A stretch of 64,000 bases of DNA from assembly GCF_014042015.1 (NCBI RefSeq), contig NZ_CP059493.1:1612001-1676000 (forward strand). Direction: 5' to 3'. The position numbers and the translations under genes are program-made. The number at the start of each line of letters is the position of its first letter. Positions within the stretch are counted from its first letter, which is position 1. The stretch is from Actinotalea sp. JY-7876. Its GTDB lineage: Bacteria; Actinomycetota; Actinomycetes; Actinomycetales; Cellulomonadaceae. The notes under the pieces were generated by a model. The model was not told the origin of the DNA and ran no database searches. It saw only the letters and a program-made list of their open reading frames with translations. This document shows, in pieces, positions 1 through 11,179 of this stretch.

Positions 1-521
1 GGCGCATCCTGGACGGGATCGCCGCCGAGCGCGAGATCATGCACTCCGTCCGCGAGCGCGCCGACGTGGTCATCGACACCAGCGACCTCAACGTCCACGA
101 CCTGGCCCGTGCCGTGCGGCTCGCCGTGGTGGGCGGCGACGAGGACGCGCTGCGGATCAACGTGCTGTCCTTCGGGTTCAAGTACGGGATCCCCCTGGAC
201 GCGGACCACGTCGCCGACGTGCGGTTCCTCGCCAACCCGTACTGGGTCACCGAGCTGCGGCACCTCACCGGCAAGGACGAACCCGTGCGTGACTACGTGC
301 TCGGCCTGGACGGCGCCCGCGTCTTCGTCGACCGGTACGCCTTCGCGCTCGAGCCGGTGCTGAGCGGCTACGTCGAGGAGGACAAGCGGTACGCGACCAT
401 CGCGGTCGGCTGCACGGGCGGCAAGCACCGCTCGGTCGCGCTCTCCGAGGCCCTCGCCGCTGTGCTCCGCGAGCGCGGGCACCGCGTCGTCGTCAGCCAC
501 CGCGACCTGGGGCGCGAGTGA
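1..521 (+). CDS. rapZ: RNase adapter protein RapZ, C-terminal part (cut by window edge)
   Basis: Only the last ~173 codons are present; the frame is already open at position 3, so the start and the N-terminal nucleotide-binding P-loop lie outside the window. The visible part has the RapZ C-terminal domain: the VIDTSDLNVHDL segment, the LSFGFKYGIP segment and the CTGGKHRSV loop. Family members bind nucleotides and, in E. coli, small RNAs. In actinobacteria the gene sits directly before yvcK and whiA, as here. Its TGA overlaps the GTG of yvcK by four bases, so translation is probably coupled. Confidence 0.93.
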   Translation, partial: RILDGIAAEREIMHSVRERADVVIDTSDLNVHDLARAVRLAVVGGDEDALRINVLSFGFKYGIPLDADHVADVRFLANPYWVTELRHLTGKDEPVRDYVLGLDGARVFVDRYAFALEPVLSGYVEEDKRYATIAVGCTGGKHRSVALSEALAAVLRERGHRVVVSHRDLGRE

Positions 522-1561
522 CCACCCCGGACGACGGGGACCGGCGCCCGCACCGCTCCGACGATGCCGCGACGCGGCTCCTGACCACGCCGCTGCACAG
601 CGGCGGCGTGGGGCCGGCGGTGGTCGCCCTCGGCGGCGGGCACGGCCTGTACGCGAGCCTGTCGGCCCTGCGGCTCATGTCGGACCGGCTGACCGCGGTC
701 GTCACGGTCGCGGACGACGGCGGCTCGTCCGGCCGTCTGCGCCAGGAGATGGACGTGCTGCCGCCGGGGGACCTGCGGATGGCCCTGTCCGCCCTGTGCG
801 ACGACTCCGACTGGGGACGGACGTGGCGCGACGTCCTGCAGCACCGGTTCAGCTCGCAGGGGTCGCTGGACCAGCACGCCGTCGGCAACCTGCTCATCGT
901 CGCCCTGTGGGAGCTGCTCGGGGACACCGTCGGCGGACTCGACTGGGTGGCACGGCTGCTCGGCGCGCGCGGCCGCGTGCTGCCGATGGCCTCGGTCCCG
1001 CTGGCGATCGAGGCCGACGTGGAGGGGCCCGACGGGGTCAGCCGCCTCGTGCGGGGCCAGAGCCAGGTCGCGGTGGCCGAGGGGCGCATCCGCCGGGTGC
1101 GGCTGCTCCCGGAGGCCCCGCCGGCGTCCCAGGAGGCCGTGGCCGCGGTCGACGCCGCCGACTGGGTGGTGCTCGGGCCGGGATCGTGGTTCACCTCCGT
1201 GATGCCCCACCTGCTGGTGCCCGAGCTCTCCCACGCGCTGCACCGCACCCCGGCGCGGCGGTGCGTCACCCTCAACCTGCGGCCGGCGGCCGACGAGGGC
1301 GGCATGACGTGCTTCGAGCACCTCGCCGCGCTCCAGCAGCACGCCCCCGAGCTGCGGGTCGACGTCGTGGTGGCCGATCCGACGGCCGTCGACGACCTCG
1401 ACGCGCTCGAGGCCAAGGCCCGCGAGATGGGGGCGTCGGTGCTGCTCCGGCAGGTGCACGTGGGTGACGGGAGCGCCCGTCACGACGCGCTGCGGCTGGC
1501 CGCCGCGTACCGCGACGCCTTCGAGGGCGTGCTGGGTGACGTGGGGAGCACCGCCCGGTGA
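518..1561 (+). CDS. yvcK: YvcK/CofD-like gluconeogenesis factor
   Basis: 347 aa. The N-terminus carries the glycine-rich [14 protein letters not shown] motif of the CofD/YvcK fold (about residues 34-47), followed by the [12 protein letters not shown] motif. In firmicutes YvcK binds UDP-sugars and is needed for growth on gluconeogenic carbon and for normal cell shape; in mycobacteria the homologue (CuvA) acts in cell-wall synthesis. The GTG start overlaps the rapZ stop, and the stop overlaps a possible whiA GTG at 1558, as expected of a rapZ-yvcK-whiA operon. Substrate or ligand cannot be told from sequence. Confidence 0.93.
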   Translation: MTTPDDGDRRPHRSDDAATRLLTTPLHSGGVGPAVVALGGGHGLYASLSALRLMSDRLTAVVTVADDGGSSGRLRQEMDVLPPGDLRMALSALCDDSDWGRTWRDVLQHRFSSQGSLDQHAVGNLLIVALWELLGDTVGGLDWVARLLGARGRVLPMASVPLAIEADVEGPDGVSRLVRGQSQVAVAEGRIRRVRLLPEAPPASQEAVAAVDAADWVVLGPGSWFTSVMPHLLVPELSHALHRTPARRCVTLNLRPAADEGGMTCFEHLAALQQHAPELRVDVVVADPTAVDDLDALEAKAREMGASVLLRQVHVGDGSARHDALRLAAAYRDAFEGVLGDVGSTAR

Positions 1562-1578
1562 ATGGCAGGATGACGCCC

Positions 1579-2559
1579 ATGGCGCTGACGGCACAGGTGA
1601 AGGACGAGCTCGCCCGGTTGACCGTCGACAAGACGTCGTGCCGCAAGGCGGAGGTCTCGGCGACCCTGCGGTTCGCGGGCGGGCTGCACATCATCTCGGG
1701 CCGCATCGTCATCGAGGCGGAGCTGGACACGGGGATCGCGGCCCGGCGCCTGCGGCAGTTCATCGCCGAGGTCTACGGGCACACGAGCGACGTCGTCGTC
1801 GTGAGCGGTGGCGGGCTGCGGCGCGGCACGCGCTACGTCGTGCGCGTCGTCAAGGACGGCGAGTCCCTGGCCCGCCAGACGGGTCTGCTGGACGCTCGTG
1901 GCCGGCCCGTGCGGGGCCTGCCCCCGCAGGTCGTCTCGGCGGGCATCGGTGAGGCCGAGGCCGCGTGGCGCGGGGCGTTCCTCGCGCACGGGTCGCTGAC
2001 GGAGCCCGGCCGCTCGGCCGCGCTCGAGGTGACGTGCCCCGGCCCGGAGGCCGCGCTGGCCCTCGTGGGGGCGGCGCGCCGGCTCGGCATCGCGGCCAAG
2101 GCCCGCGAGGTGCGGGGCGTGGACCGCGTCGTGATCCGCGACGGGGACGCGATCGGCGCGATGCTGACGCGTCTGGGCGCCCACGACGCCGTGATGGTCT
2201 GGGAGGAGCGCCGCATGCGGCGCGAGGTGCGCGGCACGGCGAACCGCCTCGCCAACTTCGACGACGCGAACCTGCGGCGCTCGGCGCGCGCGGCGGTCGC
2301 CGCGGGCGCCCGCGTGGAGCGCGCGTTCGAGATCCTCGGGGAGGACCTCCCGGAGCACCTGCGCGAGGCGGGCGAGCTGCGCCTGGCCCACAAGCAGGCG
2401 TCCCTGGAGGAGCTCGGGCAGCTCGCTGACCCGCCCTTGACGAAGGACGCGGTCGCCGGCCGCATCCGGCGCCTGCTCGCGACGGCGGACAAGAAGGCCG
2501 CGGACCTGGGCATCCCGGACACCGAGGCCGGGCTCACGCCCGACATGCTCGACGTCTGA
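1579..2559 (+). CDS. whiA: WhiA sporulation/cell-division transcription regulator
   Basis: 326 aa, the usual WhiA length. The protein has an N-terminal LAGLIDADG-homing-endonuclease-like domain without nuclease role and a C-terminal helix-turn-helix (about residues 240-315). I start at the ATG giving [14 protein letters not shown], which matches family N-termini and has AGG nine bases upstream. In-frame alternatives are GTG 1558, which overlaps the yvcK stop, and ATG 1570. In Streptomyces WhiA controls sporulation septation with WhiB; in non-sporulating actinobacteria the gene is kept and its targets are less clear. Confidence 0.93.
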   Translation: MALTAQVKDELARLTVDKTSCRKAEVSATLRFAGGLHIISGRIVIEAELDTGIAARRLRQFIAEVYGHTSDVVVVSGGGLRRGTRYVVRVVKDGESLARQTGLLDARGRPVRGLPPQVVSAGIGEAEAAWRGAFLAHGSLTEPGRSAALEVTCPGPEAALALVGAARRLGIAAKAREVRGVDRVVIRDGDAIGAMLTRLGAHDAVMVWEERRMRREVRGTANRLANFDDANLRRSARAAVAAGARVERAFEILGEDLPEHLREAGELRLAHKQASLEELGQLADPPLTKDAVAGRIRRLLATADKKAADLGIPDTEAGLTPDMLDV

Positions 2560-3771
<1,212 letters not shown>

Positions 3772-3807
3772 CCTCGGTCCGCACGCGCTGAGCGACAGCA
3801 CGACCAT

Positions 3808-3857
3808 GCGTCCGCGTGCGCACCGCGGCCTCCGGGTCGCGGTGCGTACGCGGACGC
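3808..3857 (+). terminator. Long stem-loop between gap and pgk
   Basis: Arms 3808-3827 and 3838-3857 pair over 20 bp with one mismatch around a 10-base loop. There is no T tract, as is common for actinobacterial terminators. It could end part of the gap transcription, or be an RNA processing/stability element giving more gap than pgk product. Confidence 0.6.
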
Positions 3858-3918
3858 CGTCATGTCCGGGGTCGTGCCACCGCGGGACCCCACCGTTCTT
3901 CAACCAGGAATGAGGACC

Positions 3919-5124
3919 ATGAAGACCATCGAGGACCTCGGGGACCTGCGCGGCAAGCGCGTCCTCGTCCGCTCGGACTTCAACGTGCCGCTCGACGGCA
4001 CGACGATCACCGACGACGGCCGCGTGCGCGCGGCCCTGCCGACCCTGAAGGCGCTGCTCGACGCGGGCGCCCGCGTGGTCGTGACCGCCCACCTCGGCCG
4101 CCCGAAGGGCGCGCCGGAGGCCAAGTACTCGCTCGCGCCCGTCGCGGCCCGGCTGGGCGAGCTGCTCGGCCAGCCCGTCGCCCTCGCGCAGGACACGGTG
4201 GGGGAGTCCGCGAAGGCGACGGTCGCCGCCCTCGGCGACGGCGAGATCGCGCTGCTCGAGAACATCCGCTTCGACCCGCGCGAGACCTCGAAGGTCGACG
4301 CCGAGCGCGAGGAGCTCGCGAGCGAGCTCGCCGCCCTCGCCGACGTGTACGTCTCGGACGGCTTCGGCGTCGTGCACCGCAAGCAGGCGTCCGTCTACGA
4401 CGTCGCCCGCAAGCTCCCCTCGGCCGTGGGCGCGCTCGTGCTCAAGGAGGTCGCCTCGCTGCGCAAGGCGACCGACGACCCGGAGCGGCCCTACGTGGTC
4501 GTCCTCGGCGGCTCGAAGGTCTCGGACAAGCTCGGCGTCATCGCGAACCTGCTGACCAAGGCCGACCGGCTGCTGATCGGCGGCGGCATGGTCTTCACGT
4601 TCCTCGCGGCCAAGGGCTACTCCGTGGGCAGCTCGCTGCTCGAGGAGGACCAGATCGAGACGGTCAAGGGCTACCTCGCCGAGGCCGAGCAGCGCGGGGT
4701 GGAGATCGTGCTGCCCACGGACATCGTGGTCGCCGACGCCTTCGCGGCCGACTCGCCGCACGACGTCGTCCCGGCGGACGCCATCCCGGACGGCCGCATC
4801 GGCCTGGACATCGGTCCGGACTCCTGCGAGCTGTTCCGCAGCAAGATCCTCGACGCGAAGACCGTGGTCTGGAACGGCCCGGCCGGCGTCTTCGAGTTCG
4901 AGGCGTTCTCGAACGGCACGCGCGCCGTCGCGCAGGCGCTCGTCGACGCGGGCGCGAACGGTGCGTTCACGATCGTCGGCGGCGGCGACTCCGCGGCGGC
5001 CGTGCGCCTGCTCGGCTTCGACGAGGCCGGGTTCGGTCACATCTCGACCGGTGGCGGGGCGAGCCTCGAGTTCCTCGAGGGCAAGTCGCTCCCCGGCATC
5101 GCCGTCCTGGAGGAGGAGGCCTGA
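3919..5124 (+). CDS. pgk: Phosphoglycerate kinase
   Basis: 401 aa, standard length. It transfers phosphate from 1,3-bisphosphoglycerate to ADP. The N-terminal [10 protein letters not shown] substrate-binding motif, the central [12 protein letters not shown] segment and the C-terminal GGGDSAAA nucleotide loop are all intact. I choose ATG 3919 ([10 protein letters not shown]) because AGGA lies nine bases upstream; ATG 3910, nine bases earlier, has no room for a ribosome site. Its TGA overlaps the ATG of tpiA by one base. Confidence 0.97.
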   Translation: MKTIEDLGDLRGKRVLVRSDFNVPLDGTTITDDGRVRAALPTLKALLDAGARVVVTAHLGRPKGAPEAKYSLAPVAARLGELLGQPVALAQDTVGESAKATVAALGDGEIALLENIRFDPRETSKVDAEREELASELAALADVYVSDGFGVVHRKQASVYDVARKLPSAVGALVLKEVASLRKATDDPERPYVVVLGGSKVSDKLGVIANLLTKADRLLIGGGMVFTFLAAKGYSVGSSLLEEDQIETVKGYLAEAEQRGVEIVLPTDIVVADAFAADSPHDVVPADAIPDGRIGLDIGPDSCELFRSKILDAKTVVWNGPAGVFEFEAFSNGTRAVAQALVDAGANGAFTIVGGGDSAAAVRLLGFDEAGFGHISTGGGASLEFLEGKSLPGIAVLEEEA

Positions 5125-5924
5125 TGGCCACGCAGACCCGCACGCCGCTCATGGCGGGCAACTGGAAGATGAACCTCGACCACCACCAGGCGATCCAGGT
5201 CGTCCAGAAGCTCGCGTGGTCGCTCAAGGACGCCAAGCACGACTACTCGGCCGTCGAGGTCGCGGTGCTCGTGCCGTTCACGGACCTGCGCTCGGTGCAG
5301 ACCCTCGTCGACGCGGACAAGTACGAGCTCAAGTACGGCGCGCAGGACGTCTCGGCGCACACCGAGGGCGCGTACACCGGCGAGATCTCGCCGGTCATGC
5401 TCGCCAAGCTCGGCGTCTCCTACGTGGCCGTCGGCCACTCCGAGCGCCGGCAGTACCACGGTGAGGACGACGCGCTGTGCGCCGCCAAGGTGGCGTCCGC
5501 GTTCGGGCAGGGGATCGTCCCGATCCTGTGCGTCGGCGAGGGCCTCGACGTCCGCAAGGCCGGCGAGCAGGTCGCGTACACCCTCGCGCAGGTCGAGGGC
5601 GGCCTGGCCGGCCTCCCGGCCGACAAGGCCAAGGACGTCGTCATCGCCTACGAGCCCGTCTGGGCCATCGGCACCGGCGAGGTCGCGACGCCCGAGGACG
5701 CGCAGGAGGTCTGCGGCGCGATCCGCGAGAAGCTGGCCGAGCTGTACTCGCCCGAGCTCGCCGCCGGTGTGCGCGTGCTCTACGGCGGGTCCGTGAAGTC
5801 CGGCAACATCGCGGCGATCATGGACAAGCCCGACGTCGACGGCGCGCTCGTCGGCGGAGCGAGCCTCGACCCCGAGGAGTTCGCCAAGATCGCCCGCTTC
5901 CGCGAGCACCAGACGGCTCGCTGA
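5124..5924 (+). CDS. tpiA: Triosephosphate isomerase
   Basis: 266 aa. It interconverts dihydroxyacetone phosphate and glyceraldehyde-3-phosphate. The catalytic residues are visible: the lysine in AGNWKMN (residue 15), the histidine in VGHSERR, and the glutamate in [11 protein letters not shown], followed by the mobile loop. The phosphate-binding glycine segments YGGSVK and GALVGGASL close the barrel. Start overlaps the pgk stop, indicating coupled translation. A strong hairpin follows seven bases after the stop. Confidence 0.97.
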   Translation: MATQTRTPLMAGNWKMNLDHHQAIQVVQKLAWSLKDAKHDYSAVEVAVLVPFTDLRSVQTLVDADKYELKYGAQDVSAHTEGAYTGEISPVMLAKLGVSYVAVGHSERRQYHGEDDALCAAKVASAFGQGIVPILCVGEGLDVRKAGEQVAYTLAQVEGGLAGLPADKAKDVVIAYEPVWAIGTGEVATPEDAQEVCGAIREKLAELYSPELAAGVRVLYGGSVKSGNIAAIMDKPDVDGALVGGASLDPEEFAKIARFREHQTAR

Positions 5925-5930
5925 GCCGCC

Positions 5931-5964
5931 GGACCGGCGCCCTCCCGCGGGAGGGCGCCGGTCC
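5931..5964 (+). terminator. Terminator hairpin after tpiA
   Basis: A perfect 34-base palindrome (17 bp each side) seven bases after the tpiA stop, which would fold as a 15-bp stem with a 4-base loop. It lacks a T run. Probably ends the gap-pgk-tpiA transcript; secG then needs its own promoter in 5965-6080. Confidence 0.75.
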
Positions 5965-6080
5965 CCGCTCCGCCGGGACCGTTCACCCGTGGCGCCTGTC
6001 GTGGGCAGGGGCCCGGGTCGCCTATCCTTGACCGGGCGCCGCCGGCGCCGATCATCCGACTGCGAGGGACGTACGAGCAC

Positions 6081-6326
6081 GTGGACGCACTGCGCATCAT
6101 CCTGCAGGTCCTGCTGGTCCTGACCAGCTTCCTCGTCGTGCTCCTGGTGCTGCTGCACAAGGGCAAGGGCGGGGGGGTCTCCGACATGTTCGGCGGCGGC
6201 ATCTCCAGCAACGCCGGCAGCTCCGGCGTCGCCGAGCGGAACCTCAACCGGCTCACGATCGGCCTGGCGCTCCTGTGGACGCTCGTCGTCGTGCTGCTGG
6301 GCCTGATCCAGCGCGTCAGCGCCTAA
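6081..6326 (+). CDS. secG: Preprotein translocase subunit SecG
   Basis: 81 aa with two membrane helices (about residues 4-26 and 58-78). They flank the SecG loop containing LLHKGKGGGVSDMFGGG. It is the accessory membrane subunit of the SecYEG export channel. GTG start. Position after tpiA and before rbpA is the standard actinobacterial order. Confidence 0.95.
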   Translation: MDALRIILQVLLVLTSFLVVLLVLLHKGKGGGVSDMFGGGISSNAGSSGVAERNLNRLTIGLALLWTLVVVLLGLIQRVSA

Positions 6327-6336
6327 GGAGCAACAG

Positions 6337-6684
6337 ATGGCAAGCGGAAGCGCGATCCGAGGGTCCCGCGTCGGAGCCGGCCCCATGGGCGAGGCCGAGC
6401 GTGGCGACCAGGCCCCCCGGTTCTGGGTCTCCTACTGGTGCGCCAACGGCCACGAGACCAAGCCGAGCTTCTCCCAGGAGGGCAACGCCGAGGCGCCCGA
6501 GACCTGGGACTGCCCGCGGTGCGGCTTCCCGGCGGGTCAGGACAAGGACAACCCGCCGTCGCCGTCGCGCAACGAGCCGTACAAGACGCACCTGGCGTAC
6601 GTGAAGGAGCGGCGCAGCGACGAGGACGGCGCCGCCATCCTCGACGAGGCCCTCAGCGCGCTGCGCGCGCGCCGCGGCCGCTGA
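6337..6684 (+). CDS. rbpA: RNA polymerase-binding protein RbpA
   Basis: 115 aa. RbpA binds the beta subunit and the primary sigma factor and stabilises the open promoter complex in actinobacteria. The sequence has the core region FWVSYWCANGHET with a partner CPRCGFPAG (paired cysteines, zinc-type), a basic linker and the C-terminal sigma-interaction helix RSDEDGAAILDEAL. AAGGAG lies seven bases before the ATG. Eleven bases downstream of secG, so probably co-transcribed. Confidence 0.95.
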   Translation: MASGSAIRGSRVGAGPMGEAERGDQAPRFWVSYWCANGHETKPSFSQEGNAEAPETWDCPRCGFPAGQDKDNPPSPSRNEPYKTHLAYVKERRSDEDGAAILDEALSALRARRGR

Positions 6685-6715
6685 CCCTGTCCTGACCTCG
6701 CGCCGCCGGTCGTGC

Positions 6716-7474
6716 TCAGCCGGCTGCGGCGACGTCGAGGAGCCAGAGCGTGCGCTCGCGGCCCAGGGCGCCGGCCGCGGGCGTGGAGCGGACGTCGTCG
6801 CCCGCGAGGGCGCGCGCGACCGCCTCGGCCTTCTCCGCGCCGGCCGCGACGACCCAGATCTCCGACGCCGCCTCGAGGGCCGGGAACGTCAGGCTGACGC
6901 GCTCCGGGGGTGGCTTCGGGGAGCCGTGGACGCCGACGACCGTCCGGTCGAGGACCGCGAGGGCGTCGTGCCCCGGGAAGAGCGACGCGACGTGGCCGTC
7001 CGGGCCCATCCCGAGCAGCACCACGTCGAACGCCGGCACGGCCGGGCCGGCGTCGTCCTGCGCGGCGCCCGCGGGGGCGGCGTAGCGCGCCAGGTCCGCG
7101 GCGTAGGCCTCGGCGGCCGCCTCCGGCGAGTCGGCGCGGTCGGGTCCCGGCACGGGGTGCACGTTCTGCGCGGGCACGGGCAGCGCGTCCAGGAGCGCCT
7201 CGCGGGCCTGGGTCTCGTTCCGGTCGGCGTCGCCGGTGGGCAGGAAGCGCTCGTCGCCCCACCACAGGTGGACGCCGGTCCAGTCGACGGCGTCGCGCAG
7301 GGGCGAGGCCGCGACTTCGGCGAGCGTGCGGATGCCGACCGTGCCGCCCGTGAGCGCGACGTGCAGCGGCCGCCGGGTGCTCTGCCCGTCGATGAGCCGC
7401 AGGAGCAGGCGGGCGGCCGTGGCCCGCGCGAGCGTCGCGGCGTCGGGGTGCACGACGGCGACCCGCGCGCTCAC
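6716..7474 (-). CDS. pgl: 6-phosphogluconolactonase
   Basis: 252 aa. It hydrolyses 6-phosphogluconolactone in the oxidative pentose phosphate pathway. Family motifs: ALTGGTVGI near residue 40, LWWGDERFLP and LGMGPDGHVASLFPGH. The GTG start overlaps the opcA stop (GTGA). Last gene of the minus-strand tkt-tal-zwf-opcA-pgl operon, convergent with rbpA over a 31-base gap. Confidence 0.95.
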   Translation of the reverse strand: MSARVAVVHPDAATLARATAARLLLRLIDGQSTRRPLHVALTGGTVGIRTLAEVAASPLRDAVDWTGVHLWWGDERFLPTGDADRNETQAREALLDALPVPAQNVHPVPGPDRADSPEAAAEAYAADLARYAAPAGAAQDDAGPAVPAFDVVLLGMGPDGHVASLFPGHDALAVLDRTVVGVHGSPKPPPERVSLTFPALEAASEIWVVAAGAEKAEAVARALAGDDVRSTPAAGALGRERTLWLLDVAAAG

Positions 7475-8391
7475 GCGGCTCCCACGCGCTCGAGCCCGTC
7501 GAGGAGGACCTCGCCGTAGACCTCGTCCGGGTCCAGGCGCCGCAGCTCCTCCGAGAGGCACTCGCGCAGCGACCGCAGCGGCATCGCCGTGGTGCGCACG
7601 GGCTGCCCCGGCTGCTCGACGGTGGCGATGCGGCCGTCGGGCCGGGACACGATCACGGGGCCGGACGCCCGCTCGAGGACGACCTTGGTGATGGCCGGGA
7701 CGTCCTTCTCGCGGACGATCTCGACCTCGCAGCGCAGCGCGTGGGCGAGCCAGGCGGCCAGCAGCACGACCGAGGGGTGCGACTCGTGCCCGTGGACCTC
7801 GGCGCGGGTCACCGGCTCGAACGGCGGCTGGTCCAGCGCCGCGGCGAGGATCCCCCGCCAGACGGTGATGCGGGTCCAGGCGAGGTCCGTGTCGCCGGCG
7901 CGGTGGCCGTCGCGCAGCCGGACCAGGGTCGCGAGCGGGTCGGAGCACGCGAGGGAGTCGGTGATGCGCCGCTGGGCCATCGTGCCGATCGGGTGCGCGG
8001 CGGGGTGCTCCGGCAGCTCCGCGGGCCACCAGGCCACGATCGGCGCGTCGGGCAGCAGCAGCGGCATGACGAGCGTGTCCGCGTGGGCGATCATCTCGCC
8101 CGAGGCGCGCAGCAGGACGACCTCGCTGGCGCCCGCGTCCCCGCCGACGCGGATCTCGGCGTCGAGCCGCGGGGTGGTGCGGTCGGCGTCGTGCACCAGC
8201 ACGATCACGCGGCACGGGTGCTCGCGGCTCGCGTCGTTGGCGGCCTCGACGGCCTCCTCGACGGTGTCCGGGGTCGCGTCGATGACCAGCGTGAGGACCC
8301 GGCCGAGCGCGACCGCGCCACCCTCGTCGCGCAGCCGCACGAGCGCCTTGGTGACCGCGGTGGTCGTGGTGTCGGGAAGATCGATGATCAT
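7471..8391 (-). CDS. opcA: Glucose-6-phosphate dehydrogenase assembly protein OpcA
   Basis: 306 aa. OpcA is the cyanobacterial/actinobacterial partner needed for full activity of the Zwf dehydrogenase. The N-terminus has an actinobacterial OpcA-like segment (TLVIDAT near residue 34, then a VLVHDADR strand), and the middle holds VAWWPAELPEHPA. It lies 25 bases downstream of zwf and overlaps pgl, the normal context. Confidence 0.94.
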   Translation of the reverse strand: MIIDLPDTTTTAVTKALVRLRDEGGAVALGRVLTLVIDATPDTVEEAVEAANDASREHPCRVIVLVHDADRTTPRLDAEIRVGGDAGASEVVLLRASGEMIAHADTLVMPLLLPDAPIVAWWPAELPEHPAAHPIGTMAQRRITDSLACSDPLATLVRLRDGHRAGDTDLAWTRITVWRGILAAALDQPPFEPVTRAEVHGHESHPSVVLLAAWLAHALRCEVEIVREKDVPAITKVVLERASGPVIVSRPDGRIATVEQPGQPVRTTAMPLRSLRECLSEELRRLDPDEVYGEVLLDGLERVGAA

Positions 8392-8416
8392 CGTGCCGCC
8401 CTTCCGGTCCGGCCGG

Positions 8417-9958
8417 TCACGGCCGGCGCCAGGCGCGGCCGTCGCGCGCCATCATCTCGTCCGCGGAGTCCGGGCCCCACGTGCCGGAGCGGTACGCCTC
8501 CGGCTTGCCGTGCCGCGCCCAGTACGCCGTGATCGGGTCGAGGATCTTCCAGGAGAGCTCGACCTCCTCGTGCCGCGGGAACAGCGGCGGGTCGCCCAGC
8601 AGGACGTCGAGGATGAGCCGCTCGTAGGCCTCGGGGGAGGACTCGGTGAAGGCGTGCCCATACCCGAAGTCCATCGTGACGTCGCGCACCTCCATCGCGG
8701 TGCCGGGCACCTTGGAGCCGAAGCGGATCGTCACGCCCTCGTCGGGCTGGACCCGGATGACGAGCGCGTTCTTGCCGAGCTCCTCCGTCGCCGTGGACTC
8801 GAAGGGCAGGTGGGGCGCCTTCTTGAAGACGACGGCGATCTCGGTGACCCGACGGCCCAGGCGCTTGCCCGCGCGCAGGTAGAACGGGACCCCCGCCCAG
8901 CGCCGGGTGTCGATGTCGACGCGGATCGCGGCGTAGGTCTCGGTGATCGAGTCGGGCGCGATGCCGTCCTCGTCGAGGTACCCGACGACCTCCTCGCCGC
9001 CCTGCCAGCCCGCCGCGTACTGCCCGCGGGCCGTGTGCCGTCCCAGGTCCTTGGGCACCCGCACGGCGGAGAGGACCTTCTCCTTCTCGGCCCGCAGGTC
9101 CTGCGGGTCGAAGGAGACGGGCTCCTCCATGGCCGTCAGGGCCAGGAGCTGGAGCAGGTGGTTCTGGATGACGTCGCGCGCGGCGCCGATGCCGTCGTAG
9201 TACCCGGCCCGCCCGCCGATCCCGATGTCCTCGGCCATCGTGATCTGCACGTGGTCGACGTTGTTGGCGTTCCAGATCGGCTCGAACAGCTGGTTGGCGA
9301 ACCGCAGCGCCAGCATGTTCTGGACGGTCTCCTTGCCCAGGTAGTGGTCGATCCGGAAGACCGACTCGGGCTCGAAGACCTCCGAGACGACGTCGTTCAG
9401 CTCGCGCGCGCTGGCCAGGTCGTGGCCGAACGGCTTCTCGATGACGACCCGCCGCCAGGCGGTCTCCTCCTGCTTGGACAGGCCGGAGCGCGCGAGCTGG
9501 CGGCACACCAGCGGGAAGGCCCCCGGCGGCACGGAGAGGTAGAAGGCGTGGTTGCCGCCCGTGCCCTGCTCCGCGTCGAGCTCCTTGACGGTCTGGCTCA
9601 GCCGGTCGAACGCGGCGTCGTCGTCGAACTCGCCCTGGACGAAGCGGATGCCCTTGGCGAGCTGCTCCCACGTGCTCTCGCGGAAGGGCGTGCGCGCGTT
9701 CTTCTTGACGGCGTCGTGCACCACCTCGGCGAAGTCCTGCGTCGCCCAGTCGCGGCGCGCGAACCCGGTGAGCGCGAAGCCCGGGGGGAGCAGCCCTCGG
9801 TTCGCGAGGTCGTAGACGGCGGGCATGAGCTTGCGGCGGGCGAGGTCGCCCGTCACCCCGAAGATGACCAGGCCGCACGGACCCGCGATCCGGGGCAGGC
9901 GGCGGTCGCGGGGGTCCCGGAGCGGGTTCGCCGCGGGCGTGACGCGCGTGGGGCTCAC
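8417..9958 (-). CDS. zwf: Glucose-6-phosphate 1-dehydrogenase
   Basis: 513 aa. Converts glucose-6-phosphate to 6-phosphogluconolactone with reduction of NADP. The nucleotide-binding motif [14 protein letters not shown] is near residues 34-47. The substrate/catalytic motif RIDHYLGKE and the EKPFGHDL lysine motif are intact. The GTG start (MSPTRVTPA) overlaps the tal stop in GTGA, which fixes the start. Confidence 0.97.
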   Translation of the reverse strand: MSPTRVTPAANPLRDPRDRRLPRIAGPCGLVIFGVTGDLARRKLMPAVYDLANRGLLPPGFALTGFARRDWATQDFAEVVHDAVKKNARTPFRESTWEQLAKGIRFVQGEFDDDAAFDRLSQTVKELDAEQGTGGNHAFYLSVPPGAFPLVCRQLARSGLSKQEETAWRRVVIEKPFGHDLASARELNDVVSEVFEPESVFRIDHYLGKETVQNMLALRFANQLFEPIWNANNVDHVQITMAEDIGIGGRAGYYDGIGAARDVIQNHLLQLLALTAMEEPVSFDPQDLRAEKEKVLSAVRVPKDLGRHTARGQYAAGWQGGEEVVGYLDEDGIAPDSITETYAAIRVDIDTRRWAGVPFYLRAGKRLGRRVTEIAVVFKKAPHLPFESTATEELGKNALVIRVQPDEGVTIRFGSKVPGTAMEVRDVTMDFGYGHAFTESSPEAYERLILDVLLGDPPLFPRHEEVELSWKILDPITAYWARHGKPEAYRSGTWGPDSADEMMARDGRAWRRP

Positions 9959-11112
9959 CGGGCGCCCTGCGCGTCGCCGGTCACCGCGGTGCTGCGGGCC
10001 AGGCCGGCCTGCACGGTCGCGAGGAGCTCGTCCCAGCTCTTCTCGAACTTCTCGACGCCCTCGGCCTCGAGCCCCTCCGTGACGTCGCCCAGGTCGATGC
10101 CGAGCGCGGCGAGGCGCTCGAGCGCCTGGTCCGCCGCCGCGTACCCGCCCGTCACGGTGTCGCCCGTGATCCGGCCGTGGTCGGCCACGGCCTCCAGGGT
10201 GGCACCGGGCATGGTGTTCACCACGCCGGGGGCCACGAGCTCGTCCACGTAGCGCGTGTCGGGGTAGGCCTTGTCCTTGACGCCCGTCGAGGCCCACAGG
10301 GGCCGCTGCGCGTTGGCGCCGGCCGCGGCCAGCGCCCGCCAGCGCTCGCCCGCGAGGACCTCCTCGTAGCGCCGGTACGCCAGGCGCGCGTTGGCGATGG
10401 CGATCGAGCCGCGCAGCGCGGCAGCCTCCGCCGAGCCGAGGTCGTCCAGCCGTGCGTCGATCGCGGCGTCGACGCGCGAGACGAAGAACGACGCGACCGA
10501 GTGGATGCCGGCCAGGTCGATGCCGGCCTCGCGCGCCTGCTCGAGCCCTGCCTGGTAGGCGTCCAGGACGGCCTGGTAGCGCTCGAGGGAGAAGATCAGC
10601 GTGACGTTGACGCTCATGCCCTGCGCGATCACCGCGGTGATCGCGGGCAGGCCCTCCACGGTCGCCGGGATCTTGATGTAGAGGTTCGGGCGGTCGACCG
10701 TGCGCCACAGGCGCTCGGCCGTCGCGACGGTGCCGTCGGTGTCCCGCGCGAGCCGCGGGTCGACCTCGATGGACACGCGCCCGTCGAGCCCGCCCGTCGC
10801 CGCGTACACGTCGGCGAGGGCGTCGCACGCGTCGCGGACGTCGTCCGTGGTGATCGCGAACACCGCGTCGTCGACGTCGGCGCCGGCGGCGGCGAGCTCG
10901 GCGAGCTGGGCGTCGTAGGCGCTGCCCTTGCTCAGAGCCGACGCGAAGATGGTCGGGTTGGTGGTGACCCCGACGACGCCGCGTTCGCGCACGAGCCGCT
11001 CGAGGCCGCCACCGCGCAGGAGCTCGCGCGAGAGGTCGTCCAGCCAGATCGCCACCCCGGCGTCGCGCAGGGCGGCGACGGGTGCGGGCAGGGCGGTGCC
11101 GGATTCGGTCAT
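9955..11112 (-). CDS. tal: Transaldolase
   Basis: 385 aa, the longer actinobacterial TalB-like form. It moves a dihydroxyacetone unit between sugar phosphates. Motifs: [13 protein letters not shown] near residue 50, the Schiff-base lysine in NLYIKIPAT, and the [10 protein letters not shown] segment. A GAAGGAG ribosome site precedes the ATG. Follows tkt after a 67-base gap that holds a hairpin. Confidence 0.96.
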   Translation of the reverse strand: MTESGTALPAPVAALRDAGVAIWLDDLSRELLRGGGLERLVRERGVVGVTTNPTIFASALSKGSAYDAQLAELAAAGADVDDAVFAITTDDVRDACDALADVYAATGGLDGRVSIEVDPRLARDTDGTVATAERLWRTVDRPNLYIKIPATVEGLPAITAVIAQGMSVNVTLIFSLERYQAVLDAYQAGLEQAREAGIDLAGIHSVASFFVSRVDAAIDARLDDLGSAEAAALRGSIAIANARLAYRRYEEVLAGERWRALAAAGANAQRPLWASTGVKDKAYPDTRYVDELVAPGVVNTMPGATLEAVADHGRITGDTVTGGYAAADQALERLAALGIDLGDVTEGLEAEGVEKFEKSWDELLATVQAGLARSTAVTGDAQGAR

Positions 11113-11133
11113 GGCGTGCTCCTTCGGTGCTCC

Positions 11134-11162
11134 GGGCCCCGGCCGCCTCGCGGCCGGGGCCC
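11134..11162 (-). terminator. Hairpin between tkt and tal
   Basis: Perfect 12-bp stem (11134-11145 with 11151-11162) around a 5-base loop, 17 bases downstream of the tkt stop. May partly terminate tkt transcription or set the tkt:tal ratio. No T run. Confidence 0.55.
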
Positions 11163-11179
11163 AACGTGCGGGACGTCGG

